From positions 12,972,561 to 13,036,560 of the forward strand of contig JAFMSR010000017.1 of NCBI GenBank assembly GCA_022818135.1: 64,000 nt of DNA, given 5' to 3'. Below the pieces are notes generated by a model, which did not search any database, had not been told where the DNA came from, and saw nothing but the letters and a program-made list of their open reading frames with translations. This DNA comes from Saxidomus purpurata. Its lineage: Eukaryota; Mollusca; Bivalvia; Venerida; Veneridae. This document shows, one piece after another, positions 34,278 to 44,073 of the stretch. The position numbers and the translations under genes were made by a program. The stretch's first letter is position 1. Each line of letters begins with the position of its first letter.

Positions 34278-36138
34278 TATTAATATCCTTGTTTATAACA
34301 ACAGTAAGTTAAATAAACAGGTGTGTATATCGATCTGGTAAATAAACATGCATGCAAACACAAATAGTAAAGTACAATTCCGTTAAAAATAAATATATGA
34401 TAAAGATATACTTTTTCAAGGTAATCGTTCATAGGCCAAGAAAATAACTATCAGTTTCTTTGCTACGTCTTCATGTTCTAACATTCACTAGCGACATTTA
34501 ACAATTGTACATATTGCGTATATAATTTTACATATCTATAATATTAAAATTTAGAAAGAAAATATGATTATTTTGTTTTCATGTTATGTCACCAGATACA
34601 ATAATAACAGCAACAACAACAACACAATTGATGAAAAAAATGAATAACAGTGCAGAAAATGAGCGCACTTCGTTCAAACAAAACATCAATAAAAGAATTG
34701 GATATAAACTGAACAGAGCAATGAAATGGTCACACATTGATTCAAGTTATTGCGAGTATTACAATACTTATCTGCAAACTGGGAGGGTAAATCTCAAATC
34801 TAGTCGGATTATACCAGTTTGGGGCTAATAAATACGATTAAAACTACGCTTATAAGCTAACCTGTACCCTTTGTTTACAAGAGTATACAATTGGACATTA
34901 TTTTCCACCTACATGGAGTCGTAGAAATATGGTTTAACCTGTCTTACTGGCAGTCATCTGCCTTAATATGCCAACTCATATGTTTCCTAATGTTCCATTT
35001 TAATTTGAATATAAGCATAAAACAAAATTATTTAAAAGAAATGTATACATTTACAGCAAAACAGTCAGTCTAAACATCAAAACTATAATGCGAGATATCA
35101 ACATGTATGCATTATAAAACATGCGCCGTCTAGCATCCAGGACAGATAAAACTTAAATACAAAGGTAAATACTTTCTGTGATAAAATCATTTTTATTGAT
35201 GGTAAATAAACTAATTTCTTAAGACAAAAAATATGGTGTAAGAAACCACCTGAAAAATAATTAGGTAAATACTTTTCGTGATAAAAAGCATTTTCATTGT
35301 TTATAAACTAAGTTCTTAAGATTACAATTATGACTGAATGCGCCGCCGTTCTGTTTAAAATTCTACGTTTAAAACGAAACACGACCATAATTATCACAAT
35401 CACTGTAAAGTTCAGCAAAGGGTCATACAGAGCCTTTAGATATGGATGTATCAATGGACATGTATCTTCAGACTTCCAAAGACAGTCGAGTTTTGAGCAT
35501 TTTTTATGTAAAAGTGTAAATAAGTATTGCTATTATGTCCGATATTGATCATCTCCCCTTTGTAGGCTTCATAACCCCATCCCCTGTCCGTTTATCAGCA
35601 TCCGTAGTATACAACAAGTCATCTGAGTCACTGTTAAGACTTGCCCAATCGACTTTTGATTATCCTCTTGGGATGATTTAAGGCATATGCAATTTTCCTT
35701 TGTAACTGTCTCCCGATACTCTCCAAAAGGTAGCCTGAAAAGGAAAGATATATTACCTCAATATCTATCCAGCTGACCTAAATAAACGCCTCAAAAAACT
35801 ATTTCCCATAATGTAAAATATGTATTAAGTGTCTGAGACAAAAGTGAGCAAGTCTGTTTTACTGAGGTCGGTAAAAGAGACTTTTCATCGCATCTCAAAA
35901 GCTGAATTAGAATCCCATTTCATGATATTATATGTTACTCCCTGTCAATCCATGTTATCATAATTCAAAGCGGATCATTAACCTGCTGATAGGAATTTCT
36001 GTGGTACAGTTAATAGTTTTCTTTGATGACATCGAAAGTTAATATCTATTACACATTAATACGTTTTGAAGAAACACTTATATATAATGTAGAAGCAACT
36101 TGACATGATATTTGGTACGAAACAATAGTTTGGTATAT
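34278..36138. other. Gene-poor stretch with a local ~98 bp duplication
   Basis: A tandem duplication is visible: 35163-35226 and 35263-35325 share 'aggtaaatactttt', 'cgtgataaaa', 'ataaactaa' and 'ttcttaaga'. No coding feature supported elsewhere. Confidence 0.5.
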
Positions 36139-36359
36139 TTAACAACAACAACAACAACAACAATACTTTTATTTCATCCCAAATACAAAAACTGTATCAA
36201 TATGGGGAAATGAGTATAATTTCATGTCAATCAATAACAGCAGTATATATTGGGGAAAGCCTACACAGTATATAAATATGTTAGTAAAAGTACAAACAGT
36301 GTATTTAAATTGTAGAGGGAAAAAAAAAAAAATCTTTTTTATAGACTAAAATTGTGGAA
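36139..36359 (-). other. LINE 3' UTR and (TTG)n tail
   Basis: Minus reading after the ORF2 stop includes an A/T-rich UTR with a T-run, 'gggatgaaataaaagta' and then seven TTG-type units. Flanking genomic sequence starts at about 36138. Confidence 0.7.
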
Positions 36360-37526
36360 TCATCGAAACTTGTTCATTATGATACCCATAAATTTTGCAA
36401 GCTTTTTTAAGTCATCAATACTGTTGGAATTTAATAAATTACTGTAAGAGTCAGGTGAATTCACACGAAATTTGTGTCTAATGTATTGAGATCGCTCGTT
36501 GCAAAAAAAAGAGCATGTAAGTAGATAGTGTTTTTCCGATCCAACTTCTTGAGAATTACATAAATTACATAATCTGTCGTTAAACGGTGTATTATTCCAT
36601 CGTCCCGTTTCGACGGGTAGTCGTGAGTTTGAAGTGCGATAACGGAACATAGTAAGAGCGTAACACCTAGGTAATACAGACCAGTAGTGTTCTAGCTGGT
36701 ATAATGATTTAAAGTGCGAATAAGCGATGCCTTTATTAGAGTTTTGCATATTTGAGTGCCAGTTTTGCAGAAATTGGTCCAATAGAACACGCTTTACAGT
36801 ATATTTAATGTCCTTGGAACGTAGTTGTGCTTGGTTTAGCCACATGTCAGGCCGTCCAATGTCGACAAAAATAGATTTAATGTATGTAAGCCATTTAAAC
36901 GTGTATCTGTTATGGTTTAACATAAAACTATATATTTGGAAGGAATACTTTTTATCCGAAGTAGTTAAAACTCTATTCCAAAATCCGATCATGCGCGTTT
37001 TAATAACTATATCTAACGGTGTTATTCCTAATTCCCCGAATAACATATACGTGGGTGTGCTTTTTCGAGCTTTACAAATCTTCCTTAAGAAGGTTTTGTA
37101 AATTGTGTTAAGCAGTTCTATACTTTCGAATCCCCAAATCTCACATCCATATGTGAGAATTGGTATGATTGTGTGTTCAAATAACTTAATTTGGAGGTCA
37201 ATCGGGAGTTCTAAGTTATATATACGTATATACAAAAGATTCATTGCCTTTTTGGCTTGTTCTGCGAGGTGTTTCCTTGCGGCTGAAAAAGAGCCATTAC
37301 TTGTGAAATACATTCCTAAGTATTTGTATTTATCAACGATTTGAATTACTTCATCGTTTAAAAGAAAATGAAATTTACTTGTAACACGTGTCCCAAATAC
37401 AATAACCTTGCTTTTTTCTAAATTAACAGAAAGTTTCCACGTTCTACAATATTCAGAAAAATAGTTCAATGCATTTTGGAAGTCATGCTCGTTATCCGAA
37501 ACTATGACCGTGTCGTCAGCATACAA
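36360..37526 (-). CDS. LINE ORF2, C-terminal segment (RT catalytic YADD, thumb, zinc knuckle)
   Basis: 388 codons starting MYADDTVIVSDNEHDFQNAL. YADD holds the two catalytic Asp residues of the reverse transcriptase palm, followed by SVNLEKSKVIVFG and YKYLGMYF. The C-terminal part ends with a CCHC-type knuckle (CNLCNSQEVGSEKHYLLTC), probably involved in nucleic-acid binding. It is the direct continuation of the segment upstream. The frame is unbroken from the stop at 37548 (residues WLKLLVIL precede MYADD), so the ATG here is internal and not a real start. Confidence 0.93.
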   Translation of the reverse strand: MYADDTVIVSDNEHDFQNALNYFSEYCRTWKLSVNLEKSKVIVFGTRVTSKFHFLLNDEVIQIVDKYKYLGMYFTSNGSFSAARKHLAEQAKKAMNLLYIRIYNLELPIDLQIKLFEHTIIPILTYGCEIWGFESIELLNTIYKTFLRKICKARKSTPTYMLFGELGITPLDIVIKTRMIGFWNRVLTTSDKKYSFQIYSFMLNHNRYTFKWLTYIKSIFVDIGRPDMWLNQAQLRSKDIKYTVKRVLLDQFLQNWHSNMQNSNKGIAYSHFKSLYQLEHYWSVLPRCYALTMFRYRTSNSRLPVETGRWNNTPFNDRLCNLCNSQEVGSEKHYLLTCSFFCNERSQYIRHKFRVNSPDSYSNLLNSNSIDDLKKLAKFMGIIMNKFR

Positions 37527-37547
37527 AATAACGAGTAATTTTAACCA

Positions 37548-38756
37548 TTATTGTGCATTCCCAAATTGCAAATTGATACCTTTGGCGCCAGATATTGTCA
37601 TGGCAGCCTCTAGGTCGTTTAAAAACAGGGAAAAAATAATCGGTGAAAGATTTTCACCTTGACGCAATCCACGTTCGCATGGGAAAAAGTTAGAAAATTC
37701 TCGATTTGTGAAAATACAAGATTTGATGTTACTATACATATTATAGACGACCTTAAACAATTTGCCATTAATAGAAGATGCTAGTAGCTTTTGCCATACT
37801 CCTGCCCTCCAGACAGAATCAAATGCTGCAGCAAAATCGATGAAAGCGCAAAAGAGCTTTTTCTTCGACTTTTTCAGAATTTCAACAAGACTATGCAATA
37901 AAAACATGTGATCAGTTGTCGAGTAGCCCCGACGGAAACCTGCCTGATTTTCATTTAGAAGTTCTAGCTCGTTCAAGAAATTTGTAACTCTAGTGTTCAA
38001 AATTGAAGTGAAAAGCTTAGAAAGACAACTTAGCAAAGTGATTGGTCTAAAATTAGAAGCATCTGTTGAGCTTCCCTTTTTGTATATAGGAATAATGTAA
38101 CCTTTTAACCACGATTCCGGCATAATACCTGTATCAAGAATTCGATTAAAGAGAATAAGGTAATAGGGCATCATAACATGTTCTGATTTTTTTATATATT
38201 CATTAACAACGCCATCTGCTGGACTGGGTGCCTTTGAGTGTTTCAATATACTTATATGTTTTGAAATTTCATCCTCTGATATGGGAGAGTTTAGAATATC
38301 GTCCCCGGCCAATATTTCATTCATATCAAAATTAAGGTCTTCTTCGTTACTCTCATTAGCGTTTTTATTCTTAAAATAATTATAGAATTCATCAATACTT
38401 GGCATATTGATTGTGGATTTTGTTTTTAAGCTATTTATTATTTTCCAGTATCTTTTTGGTTCATTAGATCGGAGTTTACGGATATTTACTTCTTTCTTAT
38501 GTTTGTGTTCTGTGATATATTTATTCATCGTCTGTTTATAAAATTTACTAGCAGCTTTAAGTCTCAGACGGCTGACTTCATTTTTGTGTTTGTCATAATA
38601 TTTTTTAGCTTTTAAATACTTTTTCTGCGCTAGTCGACATTGATTTCCAAACCACACCTTATCATGTGACCTACGCGGTACGTTCGAACGGAATTGGAAT
38701 GAGCGTTGCGCTGAAACATTAAATGTCTTCGCAATTGCATCATTAATTAAGTTCAT
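37548..38756 (-). CDS. LINE ORF2, reverse transcriptase fingers/palm segment
   Basis: 402 codons. Landmarks in order: WFGNQCRLAQKKYLKAKKYY (basic linker), SPADGVVNEYIKKS, GYIIPIYKKGSSTDASNFRP, NQAGFRRGYSTTDHMFLLHS, FCAFIDFAAAFDSVW (first catalytic Asp) and GLRQGENLSPIIFSLFLNDL. These match RT blocks 0-4 of non-LTR elements. It ends at an in-frame TAA just before the YADD block, which separates the catalytic aspartates and destroys activity. The apparent start at 38756 is internal, three bases past a TAA and an AAT. Confidence 0.93.
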   Translation of the reverse strand: MNLINDAIAKTFNVSAQRSFQFRSNVPRRSHDKVWFGNQCRLAQKKYLKAKKYYDKHKNEVSRLRLKAASKFYKQTMNKYITEHKHKKEVNIRKLRSNEPKRYWKIINSLKTKSTINMPSIDEFYNYFKNKNANESNEEDLNFDMNEILAGDDILNSPISEDEISKHISILKHSKAPSPADGVVNEYIKKSEHVMMPYYLILFNRILDTGIMPESWLKGYIIPIYKKGSSTDASNFRPITLLSCLSKLFTSILNTRVTNFLNELELLNENQAGFRRGYSTTDHMFLLHSLVEILKKSKKKLFCAFIDFAAAFDSVWRAGVWQKLLASSINGKLFKVVYNMYSNIKSCIFTNREFSNFFPCERGLRQGENLSPIIFSLFLNDLEAAMTISGAKGINLQFGNAQ

Positions 38757-38759
38757 ATT

Positions 38760-39788
38760 TTACGTTGTATCTTGTAAATTAATTAATTGATCTAAATCTG
38801 AGGTATCAATATTGTTTACAAAATCATCTTTGAATTTCGAATCCCATTTGTGCGATCCGTTCAATAAACCGCGTGCATCGTGTATTTCTTCGTCTTCGTT
38901 AAGCGCAGAGAATGTAATATGAAGTAGGGCGTGGCCGTCCGAAAACAGATGATCAGTTTGTACAATTTTGAAATCATTTACGCGCTTGAGTAAGTCTACT
39001 GATGATATGGCATAGTCCAGCACTGAAGTATTCCTGAATGTAAACTGACCAGTGTCTTTGTCCGTTCCAAATCTGCCATTCAATATGAATAAATTTGAAT
39101 TTCTACAAATATCAATTATATAAAGCCCATGTGAATTTGTCTTGCTATCGCACGAGCTTCGCTCAAGAGATGCGCCATTTTTTTCCAGTAAAGTATACCT
39201 GTTAAAAAATTCTGAGGTTTCTGAATCAAACTCAAATTGGTCTGATAAATAATCGTCTGAAACGACAAAGTCTCGTAGACGAGACGTGCGTGCATTTATG
39301 TCACCTATCAGTAGTGTACATGCGAATTCGGCGCTTTTTTCAGAGATTTCGCGCTCAAGTAACGACATTTGATCTTCGTCAAGGTACTTAGATCCAATAG
39401 GGGGCAAATATATTACACCCACTAGCATATCGGATTTTAAATTCGGAAGAACTGACTTACCAACTTTAAGCCAAAAAACGTACTCGCACTCTGTATGAAC
39501 AGTATTTATAGCATTAATAAAATGATTTTTAATAAAGATACCTATTCCACCTGATTTCTTAATAGATTGCGTATTTCTACATTTACAAAAAAATTTATAT
39601 CCGGGTATATCAACAATATCATGCTGACCTAAATTAGTTTCAAGTGTGCAAAACATGTCATATGTTCTCAAACATTCAATAAATTCAGGGTATAAAAGTC
39701 TACGTTTCAAGCCGTTAACATTTAAACTACCAATTTTGAACAAATGTTCATTTATAAAATTACCGGTAGGCTTACGGGCTTCCCCCAC
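38760..39788 (-). CDS. LINE ORF2, apurinic-like endonuclease domain
   Basis: 342 codons. AP-endonuclease motifs in order: FKIGSLNVNGL (N), MFCTLETNLG (E), LLIGDINARTSRL (D, N), LDYAISSVDLL and LFSDGHALLHITF (D, H). These are the conserved catalytic residues of LINE target-nicking endonucleases. The first codon is GTG, and no ATG precedes the endonuclease core after the ORF1 stop. The reading frame is the same as ORF1, separated only by TAG and two codons, so expression by stop readthrough or reinitiation is possible. It ends at a TAA that separates it from the RT. Confidence 0.93.
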   Translation of the reverse strand: MGEARKPTGNFINEHLFKIGSLNVNGLKRRLLYPEFIECLRTYDMFCTLETNLGQHDIVDIPGYKFFCKCRNTQSIKKSGGIGIFIKNHFINAINTVHTECEYVFWLKVGKSVLPNLKSDMLVGVIYLPPIGSKYLDEDQMSLLEREISEKSAEFACTLLIGDINARTSRLRDFVVSDDYLSDQFEFDSETSEFFNRYTLLEKNGASLERSSCDSKTNSHGLYIIDICRNSNLFILNGRFGTDKDTGQFTFRNTSVLDYAISSVDLLKRVNDFKIVQTDHLFSDGHALLHITFSALNEDEEIHDARGLLNGSHKWDSKFKDDFVNNIDTSDLDQLINLQDTT

Positions 39789-39794
39789 TGAATC

Positions 39795-41147
39795 CTATAC
39801 ATAGTCAGATTCACGATCATCCTGGGGCGTAGAGCTTGTGTTTACATTATTATGCACCGGTTCACTTGACGAGTGTTCATATGCACTGTCCTGGTGCCGA
39901 GGTTTATTCCCGTCTCCATGAGCTACAGGCTGTTCAGTTGTTGAAACATGTGGGACGTTTCTAGAGTGACCATCGTGAAGTAGTCCCGTATGTCCATTTA
40001 TCAAAGATGGTGACATGAGCATGGTGTCACTGGCGGTGCTGTCACGGGATTTGTTGTTTGTCGTTTCCGATGGGGAATTGTAGTTAGATGGGGGTGGAGG
40101 GGCGGCTCTTTTAGCGGAATGTGTTGGAGTTAGAGATGCGCTAGAAAGTTGACATTTTACACGTGCATCTGGTGTACCACCCTCTGTAATTACACTAGTA
40201 CAGCTGTCCTTGCTTATATCCCTGTTCGACGACTGACCTCCTGGATTACCATTTTTACGAGCGCGAGTGAACTCCTCTAGCTTGTAAGAATCTCTGCATT
40301 TGCGAATTTGGTCACTGAAACGGCTACAGTCAGCACGGGGTTTACCAATCACTTTATTCCATTCAGGGAACAGGTCAACTACAGTTCTGCCATTTCGAAT
40401 CAGCTTTGCCGGGTAAACCATCTTTACCTCATCTCGCGCGTATTTGTCTCGCATATCCTTATATGTGGGCCACAGCTTACGACGTGCCTCCGCTATTTCA
40501 GGCGGGTAATCACGACTGATGCTAAAATTAGTCCCTTTCAGTTTGTTAGCAAGTGACATGATCAGTTCAGTGTCATTATAAAAGGTGAAGCGCACAATAA
40601 TATTGCGAGTAAAGTCCTTGCGGTACTGTCCAAGGCGGTGCGCGCGGTCAATTGCTTTAACACTAGGAATGCCAAGTCTATTTAACAGGAATTGTGAAAT
40701 TCTGTTTGAGCAATTTTCAAAGCGATCTTCTCCAAATCCCTTGAATAGTAAATTATTTCGTCGACTTCTGGCTTCTAGGTCAAGCGATTTATAATCAAGG
40801 GTTTTCACTTTACAATCAAGAGTCTGCACTGTCCTTTCAAGCTCAGGTACTTTGCTTGAAAGCTCTAATGCCTTCTCAAGGTTTTTCTGGAGAGACTCAA
40901 TTTTGAAATTATGTGCTGATTGATTTTCCAGAATGAGATCAAGTTTCTGATCCGTCGACAAACTAGAGCTGCCGGTGCTTATACGAGCGCGTTTACTACG
41001 TTTATTACGGTAATCCGCAGTTCTCCATTCACCAGTGAACATACATGTACTGCTCGCTTCACTGTCCACGGTGTCATCATTGTCCTTGCTATATACATGT
41101 CGCCCAATATTTTCAAGTGAACTTTCCAACAAGCTTTTAGTCTCCAT
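39795..41147 (-). CDS. LINE ORF1 protein (L1-type RNA-binding/chaperone)
   Basis: 450 codons starting METKSLLESSLENIG. A predicted coiled coil (about residues 75-130, LDLILENQSAHNFKIESLQK region) is followed by an RRM-like block: RRNNLLFKGFGEDRFENCSN, later AIDRAHRLGQYRK and NIIVRFTFYNDTELIMSLAN. A C-terminal domain follows (ISRDYPPEIAEARRKLWP). This order matches L1 ORF1p (Transposase_22 type), which coats LINE RNA. The last ~150 residues are Ser/Thr/Pro-rich and probably disordered. Intact, ending in TAG. Confidence 0.9.
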   Translation of the reverse strand: METKSLLESSLENIGRHVYSKDNDDTVDSEASSTCMFTGEWRTADYRNKRSKRARISTGSSSLSTDQKLDLILENQSAHNFKIESLQKNLEKALELSSKVPELERTVQTLDCKVKTLDYKSLDLEARSRRNNLLFKGFGEDRFENCSNRISQFLLNRLGIPSVKAIDRAHRLGQYRKDFTRNIIVRFTFYNDTELIMSLANKLKGTNFSISRDYPPEIAEARRKLWPTYKDMRDKYARDEVKMVYPAKLIRNGRTVVDLFPEWNKVIGKPRADCSRFSDQIRKCRDSYKLEEFTRARKNGNPGGQSSNRDISKDSCTSVITEGGTPDARVKCQLSSASLTPTHSAKRAAPPPPSNYNSPSETTNNKSRDSTASDTMLMSPSLINGHTGLLHDGHSRNVPHVSTTEQPVAHGDGNKPRHQDSAYEHSSSEPVHNNVNTSSTPQDDRESDYV

Positions 41148-42909
41148 TTTGCATCGAAATATCTCAAATTTATATCCAGTGAATAGATAATTTCACGACC
41201 TTTCGAGTGATATCAAAATTAATAATGTCCAGTGAAAGTATTCTCCGAAAATTTAAATTTTTGACGGAGCACATAAACACACTACTGTTACCGAAGATAA
41301 CCAATACACAAAAACAAAAAAAAAACATAAAACATAAAACATAACATAAAAGTGCTTCCTGTGTATCGTAATACTGTCAGATATTCAGTTGATTATCACA
41401 AATAAATATATACAATCAATTGATTATTTCAAAACGAATGTTAACCCCCCCCCTCTCAAAAAAAAGACCAGTAACTACACCTCTTTGACTTATATAATGG
41501 AGTTTATCCATAAGGGCTAAATTGTTTTAAACATTTTCTGTCCGTGAACAGTTTTGTTCTGAATGTTTTGTGTCTTAAAAATGTTGAATTAGTTTTCTCT
41601 GCCCTTAATCTGAACATGTATCTCAAAATATAAATCAAACTCATAAAATGTACTTACTGTTTTGGTACCCATAACTTGTGTTCCCATGTCGTCATGTACA
41701 TATTCCGGTTCCGGTACGTTGAGAAGTTTCTGTTCTGTAGAACGTTCTTATGAAATTAACGTTTTCATTATGGCTGTCGTTATTTACGCTCGGCATGAGA
41801 GCTTCGTTCTGATATAAATTCGAGTAAACGTGGTGAAAACTACCTGTACTGCCGAACGTCCTTTTGATGATATCAAGTTTATTGTTTCAATCAATAACAA
41901 CACACTAACAACGCTTCTGAACGAAAGCTCTCTCAAGTGCCAGCATAATCTTCGGTGCAGCATTAAATGGAACTGCAACATTTCCAAGCATTGCCTACAC
42001 AGTCAACTATGTATCTTACTTTGTGAAGTTTTAACACTCTATCTAGTGAAAACAAATTTGGAATAATTATGTTATATGCTACAACACACTTATCTAATAA
42101 ACATGTAGCTGAGTGTACTCATACAAGGAGCATTCAACAGTCCTTTCTTGTATTTCACTTTCAGAATTTACAACCAAAGAGATGTATCTGAAGAAATACA
42201 TTACAGGCATGGGACACATTTATATTAGGCACTAATGATAATGTTCTACATTTATTGCTGGCAAATACCGCTAATGTTCATAATACCGTGCTGGTAATAA
42301 GCTGACACTGACAGGTTTTAGATATGTTATATGGCCGGTCTGGTATATCGGGTATTACGTTTTAAATGAAATGCAACAAAGAAATGAATTTGTGAGGAAA
42401 TTTGATCTAGATTCCTGATGCAGATTAATATTTCAAGTTAAACGCGATTTTTCACGCCACTCATATGCCTAAATAAACCAGGTCTGATCTCAACGCGCAT
42501 GTTCGTTAGAAACATCAGATATAAGTATAAATACTACTTCTACTAAAAAAATGATAATTATTATAACAATAAAAATACTGATAATACATTCTTTATAGGC
42601 TGAGATTGATAGCCCTGAGGACTTTTCTGTGTTTGATAACACTGTATCATAAAATTATTTGCTAACCTTAACTGACCCCATGCTTTTAACAAATGTTCTG
42701 GTAGAATTAATGGTTTTATTACTTCAAATGTGGAACTACTGGGATTTTTGTTGTGAATGTGAATTTCGGTGCACAAGGAATGATCAAATATTGGCAAGCT
42801 TTATATCAGTATATACTCTTCTTTTTACATAGAAGAAGTAACACACAGTTTATTTCATAACTACATGTAACAAAGTTATTTCCTATTTTATTGAAAAATA
42901 AATATTTTA
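41148..42909. other. LINE 5' flank and gene-poor spacer
   Basis: 41150-41330 may be LINE 5' UTR; a purine-rich 'aaacataaaacataaaacat' run at ~41320 and a C-run at 41447 follow. 41480-42909 has only short unsupported frames. Confidence 0.45.
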
Positions 42910-43522
42910 GGTTATAGAGATACTTGATGTTTCTATCATACTGAAAGGTATCTTCTAAACAAAAGAGATATCTCTAAAATGTAAAGATATATCTCATTCT
43001 CTGTGATATGTCAGTGATAGATATCTTTACAGTTATATGCACATAATTATATCTATTAGTAAGATTTTTGTCTTCAAATACAAGTGGTATCTGAAAAATA
43101 CAACCTTCTATGCAAACGAGATATCTCAAGAAACTGAGACTGACATATCACTAAAGCACATTAGATATCCAAAGGGCATTTAAGATATTATATTTATCAT
43201 ATCATATTAGAGATATCTTTCAGATTTGCAGGGGTGTCTTTGTAAGACAGAAGGATTCATACCAGATCGGGATATCTGCAGTTTTTACCAGTGATGGAAA
43301 AACCCATTTTATACCCCGGCAGAGCCTCGGTACCGCCAAAACAGTTACCACCGAGCCAGATATTTGCACGTGTAACCAGTGAAATATTCTTATTATCTTT
43401 CTAATAAAAAAGATACCTCTGTATGGTCATAATAAAGATACCTTTCTTCAAATCAGAGATATATGTCATGATTAAATAGAGCATATATCCATAACTTTTC
43501 GACATTGGTATTTGTATGTTTA

Positions 43523-43567
<45 letters not shown>

Positions 43568-43600
43568 GGTTAAGTAGGAGAGATATCTAAGATAGACAAA
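42910..43600. repeat. Cluster 1 of AGAGATATCTCT-like palindromic motifs
   Basis: At least a dozen copies of gagatatctc-like motifs and close variants occur at irregular 15-60 bp intervals (e.g. ~42964, 42985, 43027, 43129, 43211, 43269, 43580). A (TA)n run lies at 43529-43564. No reading frame spans them. Confidence 0.7.
43529..43564. repeat. (AT)n microsatellite
   Basis: About 18 uninterrupted AT units. Confidence 0.95.
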
Positions 43601-44073
43601 AATATTTCTCAATTACAATCAATGTGTAAATTCAGAAACTGTGTTTAGAGCTTACATGAAGAAAATTAACTATAACTGCATAAAAATTTATAGAATAATT
43701 ATTTGACTGAGCTGTCATTAAACAAACAAAATTTATTTACATTGTTATATAACGCTTAAATCTTCAATTATGTGTGGTAAATGCTAGTCCCAGAGAGTAA
43801 TGACCACAATAATTTATACAGGTGCTGCATTTCAAATCCAAAATTATCGAAATACTGCAAATGAGGGTTTTATGACCCATGCCTAATAACACTAGGTGCC
43901 AATCATAGAAAAGTTCCCCGGGGCTACCAATCTCGGTCTTTAAAGAAGGTAACATGTATGGAATGTGAAAGAATATTCATAACTCATTTAACATATTTAA
44001 AACATGGCCTTCTGAAAACAAAAAGAAGTGGCTGATCGCCGTGTTGTATAAGCAACGTTTACATAATTAAGGT

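Larger units (their letters stand above)
36139..41147 (-). mobile_element. Non-LTR retrotransposon (LINE), nearly complete, inactivated
   Basis: Order on the minus strand: ORF1 (41147-39795), endonuclease (39788-38760), reverse transcriptase (38756-37548), RT C-terminal part with zinc knuckle (37526-36360), a ~190 bp 3' UTR containing 'gatgaaataaaag', and a (TTG)n tail (36142-36163). All four segments share one frame across 4788 bp, with stops only at 39795-39797 (TAG), 38760-38762 (TAA) and 37548-37550 (TAA). No frameshift was found, so the copy is young. A microsatellite-type tail is typical of CR1/L2-related LINEs, while ORF1 is L1-type. I could not fix the clade. No target-site duplication was identified, and the 5' end probably lies between 41150 and 41330. 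Confidence 0.92.

Noticed and set aside
36727..41120. Plus-strand open frames of 60-124 codons across the LINE
   Set aside because: They are antisense shadows of the minus-strand LINE coding frame and have no motifs of their own.
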